This document shows, one piece after another, positions 12,751 through 23,344 of a stretch of 64,000 nt of DNA. The stretch's first letter is position 1. The number at the start of each line of letters is the position of its first letter. A program made the position numbers and the translations under genes. The notes under the pieces were generated by a model. It searched no databases and had not been told where the DNA came from. It saw only the letters and a program-made list of their open reading frames with translations. The stretch is from Metallyticus violacea (Eukaryota; Arthropoda; Insecta; Mantodea; Metallyticidae), in NCBI GenBank assembly GCA_030762175.1, contig CM060831.1:144475501-144539500 (forward strand). The letters run 5' to 3'.

Positions 12751-12757
<7 letters not shown>
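9691..12757. other. unassigned stretch (about 3 kb)
   Basis: Mostly AT-rich. Frames of 60-77 codons at 10728-11016 are unrecognised. A more GC-balanced patch at 11080-11230 has a short stem (ATTGAG, TTTG, CTCAAT near 11143). No transposon, SINE or supported exon was found. Confidence 0.4.
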
Positions 12758-12806
<49 letters not shown>

Positions 12807-12807
12807 A
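12758..12807. repeat. (AT)n microsatellite
   Basis: About 25 AT units with one interruption (TTT) near 12792. Confidence 0.95.
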
Positions 12808-12948
12808 CAGAAATTAAGTAATGTTCTATGTTCAAATTCCAAATTTAAACATTTTATCTAAAATTACCTAAATGACCCTCTTCCAAACCGAGCGACAACA
12901 ACTGATTAATTTAGGTCTTTAAATTAATTCACTTCTCTTAGTAATATC

Positions 12949-13008
<60 letters not shown>

Positions 13009-13009
13009 T
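12949..13009 (+). repeat. (AAT)n microsatellite
   Basis: About 20 uninterrupted AAT units. Confidence 0.95.
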
Positions 13010-13195
13010 GTTTGTCGCACTCAACTGGAGCCATTAGTCAATTAAAAAGACTATTGCACACGTCATGAACAGCGAACTCTCTTTATCAACTTCCCTGCTT
13101 TGCTGTGAATGTGCACAGAAATGAGCTTTTTCAGAGTTTCAACAGGTTTATGCTTTTTAAAGTAACCAACGGGGACACCAGAAAACAAATTAAAA

Positions 13196-13522
13196 ATGAT
13201 GAAAGCAAATAGCTCAGAGAAATATAAAGTAAAGCACAAAATTCAAGGCATTAGATGTTTGGGTGACACAAAGCGCGTATTAGATCCCCTAGGGCTGTAT
13301 GCTAGCCAGGGAGTAAACATTTCCCATATCACTCACTACCTTTATGCAAAACGTGGACTCTGCTACAGCCGACCGGTACGTCAACAAGTGGTGAATCTGA
13401 CCTTCAAAACGATGGGTGCCTTGGTTACCGCTGGCAAGAACTCGTCAGCCGAGATTTACATAGCAAATATTCGCTTTGAACACGAACATAAAACATCCAT
13501 GAAACCAACATTGCTGTTTTAA
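13196..13522 (+). CDS. unidentified 108-residue open frame
   Basis: ATG to TAA uninterrupted, in AT-rich DNA. The product is basic with no clear signal peptide, membrane segment or motif. It starts just after an A-rich stretch and has no good promoter or poly(A) signal nearby. Codon choice is mixed and the frame may be chance. No similarity was recognised; listed because it is longer than most frames nearby. Confidence 0.15.
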   Translation: MMKANSSEKYKVKHKIQGIRCLGDTKRVLDPLGLYASQGVNISHITHYLYAKRGLCYSRPVRQQVVNLTFKTMGALVTAGKNSSAEIYIANIRFEHEHKTSMKPTLLF

Positions 13523-14680
13523 TTAATTTTTATGTGTATATATATTTTTTTGAATTGACATGTCCCCATCGTTAGAGTCGACGATCAAACTGAAATATTA
13601 TCTTAAACCGACAGCTGTGAAATATTTCAATGTATCGTTTATAAACAACTTTTAAATGCGTTAAAATTTGGAAATAATTATTGTTTAACTAAAAAATAAA
13701 TTAAAGAAACCTTACCTTGATGAGCATTAAAACACTGTGACAGAAAAAATGCTAAATTCCAAGAATTCTTACAAATGATACCTTGAAAGTGCAAGTGTCA
13801 GACTGGCACTAGATACATTTTAACAAAATTAATATACAAAATAAGCTACAGTGAAACTGTGAGAAAGCATAAAATGTTTAACTAATACTGCATACCTAAA
13901 CTTAACCATTTAGTTTTCCATTTTAATCTGCTTAATAAATATATTTTAATTGCTAAATGATATAATTTACAATCTTACTACATTTTGACATGAAAAAAAA
14001 ATTAAGTTTTCCAGTGTCAGATTTTGTCTCGCTAACTCATTTTCAAAGTTGTTTGATAGAAACTAGAATAGATTAGAGAGAAATGTCAACTTAAGCGTGC
14101 ATTATTTAATTAAATGATTATGTATGGTGCATTAGAAGTGGCTAACATATAATTCGAATTATATTCATAAACTTTTCTGCGATCAAAGAGGCAAAATTGA
14201 TTAAATACCTCGTTTGGTATAAATTTACTATACCTCCACTGATTTCAGTGTCTAATATGAAATATGACACTAAAATGTACGTTTTTAGACTGAAAATCAG
14301 AATGATTCTACAAATGAAAGTTGAAAAAATAAATAATAACCCTCCGAAATTGCGACTTTAGAAAACCTCACATAAATGCTACACATTTCTAGGTTATAAG
14401 TAGCAAAGAAACTGTAAAGGTTTCATTGTTCCTCTACAGAGATAAGGTGTGTCGTTTGTGAATAATTCTTAACTTTTAAACAAGCTTATAATTATTATAA
14501 ATGCAGAGAACTGTAACGTCCTTTTAAACAATTAAAATGTTTTCTTCTAGTAATTCATAACCCTTTTTAATTTTGTAAAGCATAGCAACAAGTTGCAATT
14601 TATTCACAAAGAAACGACGCCGACAACGCCTTTCATTTAAAACAATTTATTTCACTCATTCTCGCCGAATTAAAATCGCT
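13523..14680. other. unassigned AT-rich stretch
   Basis: Nothing recognised. Confidence 0.5.
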
Positions 14681-14769
14681 TTGCGGCACAGTGTTGGTTC
14701 TTCAACTAACCTTTCTAAATCAAGCAGTTTGTTTGCGAAAAGAGCTCGTAAAAATGATTTAATTATCAC

Positions 14770-15085
14770 TGACGAACAGTGCGGAGGCTGTTACCATAGG
14801 AACGACAGAAGTTGTTTCGATCATCCGCACGTAGCCCGCCGTCGCGGTGTTCACGGCTGCACTTGTGGCGTTCGCGGCGCCGGCCTGGACGCTACTGACT
14901 GCCTCAGCACTCCACAGAGCACTCTCTCCGCGTCGCAACACCCCCCATCCCTTCCACCGGCGCTATCCCCCTCTTCAAGAAGATAGTCCATCGCGAGCCG
15001 ACACACGACCGCCTCTTCGAGTTTGTTCGAACATCGTAAGAAAGCGAAGGGATGGAAGGGGTGATGCGATCCCCAACGTCGCTAC
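14770..15085. promoter_or_regulatory. CpG-rich island-like patch
   Basis: A sharp rise in G, C and CpG (for example CCCGCCGTCGCGG, GTTCGCGGCGCCGGCC) inside very AT-rich DNA. Both strands are open for 60-100 codons here, as expected where TAA/TAG are rare, so the frames do not show coding. TATATAAAAG follows at about 15088-15097 on the plus strand. A promoter or first exon of an unidentified gene is plausible; direction cannot be decided. Confidence 0.35.
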
Positions 15086-15099
15086 AAATATATAAAAGA

Positions 15100-17505
15100 A
15101 ATATTTTATACATATGTCAATATACTAGGATGTAACGAAATGTATGAAAAGAACAATTAATTAAATTGGACTCATTTTACCTTCACCCATTACGCCATAC
15201 AATCATCAGATAACTAAATCCTTTCAATTAATCTTTTATCACTTTTGAACATTTTATAGATTATTTCATTTATGTGGCGTCATCTTAAAATCGACCAATG
15301 AAACGAAACAAAACTCTCAATTTTCACCAATCACAGTCGAATATCGCAGTGAAATTATCGATAAAAATTACCAAATCCGTTTTATCACGCGACATGCATT
15401 TGTTTTGTGGTCAATGTATACCTCCACTATATAATTCCTGAACACTTTTGCTAGCAGCTGATGGGGAGTTATTGATAGCAACAGAAGTATAGACAATCTA
15501 CAATTATAACGCAAAATGGAGGGTTCTTCAAATAGATATTCATAAATATAACATTTTATACAAGTTTTAATATCCTGTGCGCGAATTTCAAATATATATT
15601 ACTTGTATTCTTATTCTATTCATGAAATAGTCCTAAACCCGTATTTTACTCCTTTCTATTGGCATTACTGACAATAGGCATTCTTCTGTCGCAAGATTGC
15701 TTGAAAATGTTAAGCACAAATATACAACTATTACAATTTTGTAAGTCAAGTTTAGAGGAATTATATTTAAATTATAATTTTATCCGAGAAATAGTCCTAA
15801 TAAATATTACTCGAGGGTCTGGGCTTTCCTCACTCACTTATCGGCAATCTCAGACTCTATCGTGATATTACTTGTGATAATATGTTGCGTTTCTAAATAG
15901 CTGGCCGTTGTCTAAAACAATTCAATTTAAAGAACACTTGCTGGTTTCCTAAAGACTATAATAGCCCAACATTGGGGGGGGGGGGTAAAGTCAAGAGTTA
16001 AGTCTCCCTTTATTCGTTACATCATTTCTAAATTAAGTAAGAAGTATTAAAGGTAGTAGTTTAAAGTTAATTATAGTTATAATCTAAATTATACCGATTC
16101 TTTCATGATAAAGTTAGTTTATGCAGTCCTGATTCACATATTTTATCAAATAGTTAGCCTCTTATCTACAGATGGCCCAGCAGGGAGCTGAGCTGGGCTG
16201 AACCATTCTACTTCGCGTTCCAGGAAAGAAAAAGTAAGTAAAAGGATACTGTAAGGACGTATTAAAAGGAAGGGGGTAAATTATAAGCAAATATGTACAT
16301 TGCTTATTTAATAAAATAGAGGCTAAAACAATCCAATTCAAGGGAATCTTCCATACTTACTTTTTTCTCCAACCTTTTGCTGTGGCACTAGAAAGCAGAG
16401 ATTGCATCTCTCGAGGACATTCAGAGCAGAATAAGTAACTAAGACTGTCAAAGGAAATTCCAAAGTGAAGTTGAGGAAAGAAAACTTTAAACTGCGCATC
16501 TCTGCGGTTTCCTCAAAAGAAAGTGAAAGGTCGACAAAACTTCAATATCTAAACCGCAGGCCTAACCTACCGAACATTGAGAAAGTTTTAAGGATTTTTC
16601 GTCTTCCATTTTACATGTGTACTCTGCTAGGCTCTTATATTCAGAAAACGTGCGCGAGATATCAAACAGAACTTCACGGGAATACTGAAGTTTATAAACT
16701 TAGGCGCTTCTGAAAGCAGTGTTTGCAATAATATGAAATGTTATGGAATCTTTAGAAATGTAGTGATTTTTTAATAGTAAAATATAAATAAATAATAAAA
16801 TACTTACCTACTGACATGTTCGCACTTAATTTTTGATGGGGACAATTTACCTGAAGTTTCCCTAGTAAATGCTATTGCTAATGATTCCCACGTCAATTAT
16901 ACAGAATGAGTCAGGAACCCTATAGCAAATTCGGAGCAGAGATAACATTTCCCCAACTTTTTTGTTAAAAAAAAAAAAAAAAAAACTCACGTTCTCTGAT
17001 GCTTGGTTTAGACGTTGTGCACTTTCATTTGTTCTCGCCGTGCACCTCTGTGTGTAATCTATGCGTGTACATTTGAATGCATGAATCCATTAAGAATGCA
17101 TATCTACGCTTTCCTTGAGCTGGCCGACGTGATGTGTTACGGGCAGGATAGACGAAATTTCCACCCGAATTAACGTCTATCGATTGTTTTATTTTGGGGC
17201 ATATCCAGAGTGCCATGCACATCTCCCCTCCAGTTTACAAATGACACGAATCAATTCGCTCCTTTTTGATAACATGCGGCACAGACTTGAAATGCTTGCC
17301 AGAGCTTAACAGATATTGCGATAATGAATGTAATCAGGTTCAGGGCAGACGCTTTGAACGTCTTCTGTAATCTATCCAAGGGCATTATAACGGTTCCTCC
17401 ATTCCACCCCCACTGAAATATGCATTAATTATAAATGCATATTTAAGTAAGCCCAATTAAGTTTATAATACGGCATAACTGCAGCCTGTAAGCTGTATAT
17501 CCAAG
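15100..17505. other. unassigned stretch (about 2.4 kb)
   Basis: Contains a G-run at about 15974-15985, an A-run at 16966-16985 and an unrecognised 82-codon plus-strand frame at 16465-16713. That frame has a protein-like look (PNLPNIEKVLRIFRLPFYM) but no known motif. No transposon ends were found. Confidence 0.4.
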
Positions 17506-17539
<34 letters not shown>

Positions 17540-17552
17540 GAGAGAGAGAGAA
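17506..17552 (+). repeat. (AG)n/(AGAC)n microsatellite
   Basis: GAGAGAGA, then about 7 AGAC units, then GAGAGAGA. Confidence 0.95.
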
Positions 17553-17567
17553 AATTCCTTGGTGGTT

Positions 17568-18320
17568 TGTTACGGAAGCTAAGGAAACCAACAAAACAAC
17601 CATAAAATCTCTATTCAGAGGAAATAACATAAGGGTCGCATGTGAAGCCCTTTGTTTCTTGTTTAAAAGGACAGTTACTGCAGGGTTGATAAACTCAAGG
17701 ACTTAAATACTTTAAAGAGCTCTGAGCCCTACCGATGATTGTACAGCTAGTCCTTTAAACAGCAAATGTAGACCAAAAATTTAAAACTGTCAAATAACAA
17801 CGAATGACATATTACAGGGGAACTTTAAACCAGCCAATGATAGATGTATGTTTCAAATTTTTAAAGAAAGGCACGAAGCTTGCGCCTGTCTTTTGGCATC
17901 TTCTAGCCACTGATTTGTTATTTGAATTTTATATATAAGGGAGCTGGAGCATTCAGTTCGCAGACGTAGACCCAAGTTTTACACGCCTTTATTCAATTCA
18001 GTTCGCATTTGTTCATTGTTCAGGCAGGAGCAGTTGTAAGTTCGGCGTGGTTGAGGCAAGCAGTTATACGATCTACACGCGGTAATATATACGCAGTTCG
18101 CAGTACTTATAAGTACGACTTTCAATTTCATGCGCCACGGGGCACTCATAAAGTTGGCGGAAAATAAGTTCGTATTGGCGTAGCTAAATCTCCCGTACGC
18201 AAAACACCAGAGTACACGAAATATTTCAGACATAATAAAGTACCAATATATTATTTTGCATCGCGTGCTTATTTACACCACTGAATTCCTTTCCCAGTGC
18301 CGTTAAGTACCAGTCAACAA
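17568..18320 (+). mobile_element. possible solo LTR (retrotransposon promoter region)
   Basis: The stretch begins TGTTACGG, a common start of insect Gypsy-type LTRs. It contains CCAAT (about 17834), TATATATAAG at 17930-17939, an arthropod-type initiator TTCAGTT at 17952-17958 and a poly(A) signal AATAAA at 18234-18239. That order (U3 promoter, R start, poly(A) signal) is what an LTR shows. Against it, I see no clean terminal CA partner, no target duplication, and no primer-binding site or gag/pol. A host promoter is the alternative. The TATA-initiator spacing (about 25 nt) is a little short. Confidence 0.3.
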
Positions 18321-18337
18321 AATAGCCGAATTCACCC

Positions 18338-18373
<36 letters not shown>
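18338..18373 (+). repeat. (ATT)n microsatellite
   Basis: About 12 TTA/ATT units. Confidence 0.95.
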
Positions 18374-18375
<2 letters not shown>

Positions 18376-18656
18376 TTTAATAATAATTTTGAGACATTCC
18401 TTTCATAATTATAGGTATATCTAGCCCTTTACTCTTCTATAAGAGCTTTTAAGCTTTAATGTGTAATATAAACATTATTATTCCTGAATATTTATTTTAA
18501 GCAGCATTTTTAAGCGTTATAATTCTATAATTTACACAATTTGTTCATTTCTATGTATATTCATTACATTTGTTTTCTTCCAGTTTTCTAGGATACCTAT
18601 TTCTTAATTTTTTCAAGAGTTTCTCTAAATTACTCATTTGAGTAGTATTACGTTAA

Positions 18657-18685
18657 ATTATTATTATTATTATTATCGTTATTAA

Positions 18686-18719
<34 letters not shown>

Positions 18720-18720
18720 T
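18657..18720 (+). repeat. (ATT)n microsatellite, interrupted
   Basis: ATT units with a short interruption (CGTTATTAAT) near 18677-18687. Confidence 0.95.
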
Positions 18721-19505
18721 ATGTTTCATTGTAAAGAGGAAAATATTAGCAAAGGTAAATATTTTGTATCTTCTTCATAATAAGATAAATAGAAAGATAA
18801 TGTTTTGCATCAAAAAGTTAAAATGAACCAAATAATTTTATTTAATGGACGGAAAGTTAGTAAAAAGGTATTATAAAACCAACACAGATTAAAATCATTC
18901 ATAATGTGTTCAATAAATAATTTGAACACTTTAAAGATACATTTTCGCAAACAAAAACTAGAATAATGCTGATAATAAAGCTAAAATTGAGAAAAAAATG
19001 AAGGCATAAAAGAATTTAACGTAATTTTTTGTTGAAATATGTAAAGTACGGAGACTCGTAAACTTATTGCATGTAACCGCAAAGCAAACTATGCCTACAG
19101 TATGAATAGGCGCTCCACTAAGGAATGAATAAAATGTAGTGATGCAGTTAACTCTTCAACTTAAAACGAAATGCTCCATCGGTGTCTTTCGCCAGAAATG
19201 AAACGTCCATATGTGACTTTCGTTGAAATGGTAACAGAATGAAGCACCGCCTTATCGTGGCTTAGAGGGGAAGCATTTTCAAGAATAGCTTGCCCTTTGA
19301 GGCATAAAAGAATGAATATCCAGATCACGCTACCTCACATATGATTTTTCACTCTAGGCTCTCGTGAAAGTTGAAACTTTCGCTCAGAAACCACATAGGT
19401 TAGGTTAGGCTAGGTCACGAATTGTCATATATGTTCTGTCATTTTTAAAAATGTACCTAAACTATGTGGTTTGTATGTAGAGAATCTTTCCAATAAACTT
19501 TGTAA
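18721..19505. other. unassigned stretch with short TTAGG-like run
   Basis: AT-rich. At 19397-19415 the sequence AGGTTAGGTTAGGCTAGGT resembles three to four units of the insect telomere repeat. Confidence 0.4.
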
Positions 19506-19645
19506 CAGACTTGTACACCTGCGGACAAAATTAAATTATTGAAGAACGAACTCACTACGGCAGAGGGTCTCCATTAAACCTGTACACTTGCAAACACAAG
19601 GAAATTAATGAAGAACGAAGTCACTACGGCACAGGCTCTTGATTA
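19506..19645 (+). repeat. tandem duplication, two units of about 70 bp
   Basis: The unit at 19510-19579 (CTTGTACACCTGC ... GAAGAACGAACTCACTACGG) is repeated at 19580-19645 (CTGTACACTTGC ... GAAGAACGAAGTCACTACGG). The outer unit contains GCGGACAAAATTAAA, which resembles the end sequence of Tc1-like transposons. A matching inverted TTCATTATTTTGTCCAC lies at 19774-19790. Confidence 0.6.
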
Positions 19646-19799
19646 TATACGGATCATACCAACCGTTTTATGTCTAGTAAGCTAGTGCGGTCTTATAACA
19701 GCGGAGTCTTGTATATCTAAAAAGCAAATAAAACCTTGTAATAAGGAGTAGGAACTTTATTAGTACCAGGTGTTTCATTATTTTGTCCACGGTTTCACG

Positions 19800-20740
19800 G
19801 CATCTAGCATGTCAGCAGCCAAGGCAATAATTCACGCCCAAGCGAATGTAATATCTCCCTAATTGGTTCAAGTTATCGTAATTACGATGCAAATAAGTAT
19901 ATACCTTATGACAGCAGGCTTTGGAAATATTCCTACATCTACAAGATTCTGGCATCTTTAAAATTTGTAACTCAAGCTGACAACTCTTATCAAAACATTC
20001 AGCAGATTATAAAACTCATAAAGGAGAGACTTAACATTATATACTGCAGGTGTATGTTGTTTACAGTGCAGTTGTGGGGGAATGTGTTGCGTGGGGGAAA
20101 CAGGACGACTTAAAAGTCACAAGATTGAAGAAATATACAGCAAAATATTTAATCGTGCCAGTCAAGTGACCAAAACTAATATGCGATTGATTCCGGCAAT
20201 GTTTTGGCTGCTCCCAGCAGTTATTATGGAACATTCTTGAAGAAAAAACAAATAGAAAACAAAAATAAATCTGAGACCTCGCATTTTAATCAAGTCTTAC
20301 ATGCGTATAGGAAGGCTAAGCAGTGGGTGTCACCTTCCAAAACTGACCAGAGGAAGAACGTTGAAGCAAACCATGTTCAATAATCAGTAGATTTAAATAC
20401 AACGCGCTCAAAACGTTGGCAATTTATAAAGAATATGAAGCTGTTGTCATCCGAAGACAAAGATTATTTATTTAATGAACAACACAGTGAAAGTTACCAT
20501 TTTTTATATTAATGTCATTTATGTCATCTTCGCGTTCAATGCAATTTATCAAGATTGCACTTCTGCACTTATTTCGCTATTCTGTTTCTATCTTTTGGAA
20601 TTCAAAATTACATGATCTTTAGTGAGGTAAATAATTTGCAGAAATTGGTTAAGGAATAATCCCATATTTTTTTAATATAATTAAGGTTTATCGGAGTGAT
20701 TTAGAATAAGATATGTATTAATTGCAATTCTTTTACAAAT
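19800..20740. other. unassigned stretch
   Basis: No recognised feature. Several interrupted short frames on the plus strand at 20040-20480 look slightly protein-like but match nothing I know. Confidence 0.4.
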
Positions 20741-20857
20741 ATACAGAGAGTGCCGAAATGTAAACATACTTCAAGCAAAGAAAACTGTGTTAACATAACA
20801 AAACTGAATTTACACAAACAGAAAAAGACGAACACTAATCATTTTATACTTTTACAG

Positions 20858-21178
20858 TTAAAACAGTTGCTCAAAATGCCCACCATTGACGTCGATACGC
20901 TTCTGAGTACGTTGAACTACTGATTGAGCAACGTTTACGAAAGTGTCCTCAGTGATTGCAGCACATGCAGTTTGCATTTCTTCCCGAACATTTGCCAGTG
21001 TAACTGGTTTTCTACGATATACAACATCCTTAAGAGTTCCCCATAGGTAGAAGTCCAACGGAGTTAGATCCGGAGAACGCGATGGAAACTCAATCTGACC
21101 TCTTCGTCCTATCCAGTGTCTTGGAACATTCTCAAGGTAGGCACGTAAATCTCGGCGATAATGTGGTGCAGCTCCATT
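20858..21178 (-). pseudogene. transposase C-terminal half (DDE, E1)
   Basis: Reading the minus strand from 21178, the frame gives APHYRRDLRAYLENVP, HWIGRRG, SRSPDLTPLDFYLWGTLKD and ends GGHFEQLF and TAA at 20858. This is the C-terminal half of a DDE transposase of the IS630/Tc1 kind that usually carries a DUF4817-type helix-turn-helix at its N terminus. The codon before GAAPHY is AAT (Asn), where the family normally has a catalytic Asp. The first catalytic Asp and the DNA-binding domain are deleted. The product could not move DNA. Confidence 0.85.
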
Positions 21179-21185
21179 TTTTTTT

Positions 21186-21338
21186 GTAGCAACGCTAGCA
21201 TAACGTAAAGTGAGTCACATCTGTTTACGGAACATCATACGATAATCTTGACTTCATTTGTTCATTGTTGATATACCTGTCACGTAGCAACGCTATCATA
21301 ACGTAATGTGAGTCACATCTGTTTACAGAACATCATAC
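21186..21338 (-). repeat. two direct subterminal repeats of about 55 bp, 98-bp period
   Basis: GTAGCAACGCTAGCATAACG at 21186 recurs as GTAGCAACGCTATCATAACG at 21284, both continuing to ACATCTGTTTAC and GAACATCATAC. They lie in the 5' non-coding part of E1 and the same pair occurs in the other copy (61909 and 62007). They are therefore part of the element, and may be transposase binding sites. Confidence 0.8.
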
Positions 21339-21430
21339 TACTCATTATTATTGTTTTTCGTTCCAACTTTGAAATATATTAAATAGATATTTACTATGAA
21401 AGTATGTATACATTTTTGGCCCCCTTGGTA

Positions 21431-21744
21431 TTTGCGTAATATCGTTCGTATAGTCATTTTGACCGTACATGTAACTTATTGCACAGATATGAATAAAATA
21501 CAACAAATACAATAAAACAAGTAAATAAATAAAATACCGCTTTAGTTAAAGGTAATTTACAGCTCTATCAAATGCACCCGCATACAAATATGTGCAACCA
21601 TACTCACATAGACTGCTCAATCTAATTCTTTTAATACGTGCTCTTTTAATTCCGTTCATTTTTCACAGAAATGAGTCCAGCTTTGACTGTTGTCCTCCTG
21701 TACAATCAGATCTCAACATGCTAACCTTACCCTAATCGACTTAC
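21431..21744. other. unassigned AT-rich stretch
   Basis: Nothing recognised. Confidence 0.5.
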
Positions 21745-22130
21745 AAACTTAGCTTCCATAGTAGTTCAACTTCTCTGTTCGGTATCTGGGCAGCCCGTTA
21801 GAATGTGTTACCATTTTTATATTTCGACAAAAAGCACACAATCTTGGCCAAGCTGCTTCTTCTCTCTCTCTTTTGGTCGTCTTTCTTGCCCCCAATGTAA
21901 CCCACGCTCGACCTGATATATTTTGGAAGCTCATGATTTTTATATATACATTTCTGCTACATCTGATTTTTAAATTCCTTGCCCAATCTAAACGATACTT
22001 TCTCTTTAGATTTAATCTCTATGTCCTTTTGGTTAATATCTCTAAACTTTTATTGTACCTTGTTAACATACGATTCCTTGCTCTCTTTTCCCACATCCAT
22101 CCTATTCCAATGCTCTGTAAATCCCTTTAA
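21745..22130 (-). pseudogene. LINE ORF2 C-terminal fragment (frameshifted)
   Basis: The minus strand reads, in two frames, a decayed end of a non-LTR retrotransposon protein. One frame has WPRLCAFCRN; a neighbouring frame has HILTGCPDTE. Together they make the C-x2-C ... H-x4-C motif typical of LINE ORF2 C termini. Upstream on the same strand there are basic stretches (for example EKRARNRMLTRYNK) with stops. The reverse transcriptase domain is not present. It is not clearly the same family as the LINE at 62790. Confidence 0.5.
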
Positions 22131-22426
22131 TTTTTGCATCCCAGAATCTTTGATTCCAGTTAGTAGCAAATATTGTGCGATTCCCTTTTATTATACGAAG
22201 GAAGCAATACAAATACATCATAACCCAAATGTAAACAGGAGTGGTAAAGTACAACAGCGCAAAGTTGGCGTACATGGTGGAGGCGGGTTTCTCGCCGAGA
22301 TGTCGAAATAAGAAAAATTAAATCAGGGAAAGTGTAATCAGATACACCGGTAAAATTACATCGTTTTAAAACATACAAATTTACACACAAACTCCCAAGA
22401 TGGCAGTGACAGACGATGAACAGGGA

Positions 22427-22703
22427 TTTGATTGATTGGTTTTATTTATGGATGCTCTTTAACATTTCAGGTCAACAGTGTACCATTCAATTCAGGGCGT
22501 GAAACGGCCGAAAATGTTTGATCAGACTCCTCTTCCTTCAGGCTTGAGGTGCCGTAAATGTACGACATGGAACCCATGGCTTTACTTCCCTTCCAAAGGT
22601 GAAAGGATTTTACCCCCAAAAATCCATCGACGTTGAACGGATTGAGCCCGCGATCTTGGGTTTACGAGGTAAGGATGGCTACCACTACACTATCAGGACT
22701 GAC
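22427..22703 (-). repeat. SINE-B copy
   Basis: Starts with the (AATC)-type tail in reverse (GATTGATTGG), then ATGCTCTTTAACATTTCAGG, the family core (GGCGTGAAACGGCCG), the B box in reverse (TTGAGCCCGCGATC) and the reversed A-box region ACCACTACAC. Confidence 0.85.
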
Positions 22704-23055
22704 GATGTTGTTGAACAGTTTGACTATAGAGAAGTAAAGAGAAAACACAGCAAACCAAATCACAAAATAGCTGGGGGGTCCGAAAATAGATAAGCCAATA
22801 AATGTTTCGCAATGTTTCTGTCCCTTTCTGAAGCATTGCGATGCTATTTTGTATAATTTCATTGTCTCTGACATCGTATTGCAAATAGAATACCACATTA
22901 GTGTAAAAAGATAACAAGCATTTAAGAGAAGCAGGTGACAAGTCCAGATGTTCCATTTCTAAGGTAAGACCTGTAACTAAAAGCACCTCGTCACCAGAAT
23001 AAACGGAAGTTACATAAACGAGAAGAAGAAATTGGGACCGGAGATTTCGTCTCAT
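22693..23055 (-). CDS. unidentified 120-residue open frame next to SINE-B
   Basis: ATG to stop on the minus strand, its last few codons running into the SINE-B at 22427-22703. It has hydrophobic stretches near residues 8-18, 65-79 and 105-113 and could be read as a membrane protein, but AT-rich DNA gives such stretches by chance, and an overlapping frame (22662-22898) is similarly hydrophobic. No family was recognised, and the use of SINE sequence for the end argues against an intact gene. Confidence 0.15.
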   Translation of the reverse strand: MRRNLRSQFLLLVYVTSVYSGDEVLLVTGLTLEMEHLDLSPASLKCLLSFYTNVVFYLQYDVRDNEIIQNSIAMLQKGTETLRNIYWLIYFRTPQLFCDLVCCVFSLLLYSQTVQQHRQS

Positions 23056-23344
23056 GAGATTACAGCCTCTATCCTGGTGTAATTCCCACCAGGAATTTGA
23101 TTACAGTCCCTGACAGCTTGGACATTCTTCATAGCGCCACCCTCGAGCGAAAGGAGAATGCAGCCCTCTCCAATACAATCGCCACTGCTCAGACTCAACA
23201 TATCTCACAGAAGTGTTTGGACACAAGGAATGTAAACAATGCCAAAAACCCTGTACATTAATGATATCAAGCAGATAGCAGCAATGTTTTAAAGAACATT
23301 TTACGTAACATTTTCAATTGACAACTTTTGCCAAGACGAAGCGT
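23056..23344. other. unassigned stretch
   Basis: Nothing recognised. Confidence 0.4.

Larger units (their letters stand above)
20744..21428 (-). mobile_element. internally deleted DUF4817-type DNA transposon, copy E1
   Basis: The ends form an inverted repeat: CAGAGAGTGCCGAAATGTAA on the left, and the reverse complement of TGTATACATTTTTGGCCCCC on the right. TA flanks both sides (20742-20743, 21429-21430), as expected for the Tc1/mariner/IS630 superfamily. Length is about 685 bp, much shorter than an intact element. The sequence goes from 5' non-coding DNA straight to the middle of the transposase, so the N-terminal half is lost. A second copy of the family lies at 61274-62138. Confidence 0.85.

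Noticed and set aside
12400..12900. 63-73-codon minus-strand frames around the (AT)n run
   Set aside because: Tyr/Ile-rich translations of AT repeat and flanking AT-rich DNA.
14681..15113. Overlapping 60-101-codon frames on both strands
   Set aside because: GC-rich DNA lacks stops on both strands; no frame has a known motif. Kept only as a CpG-rich regulatory candidate.
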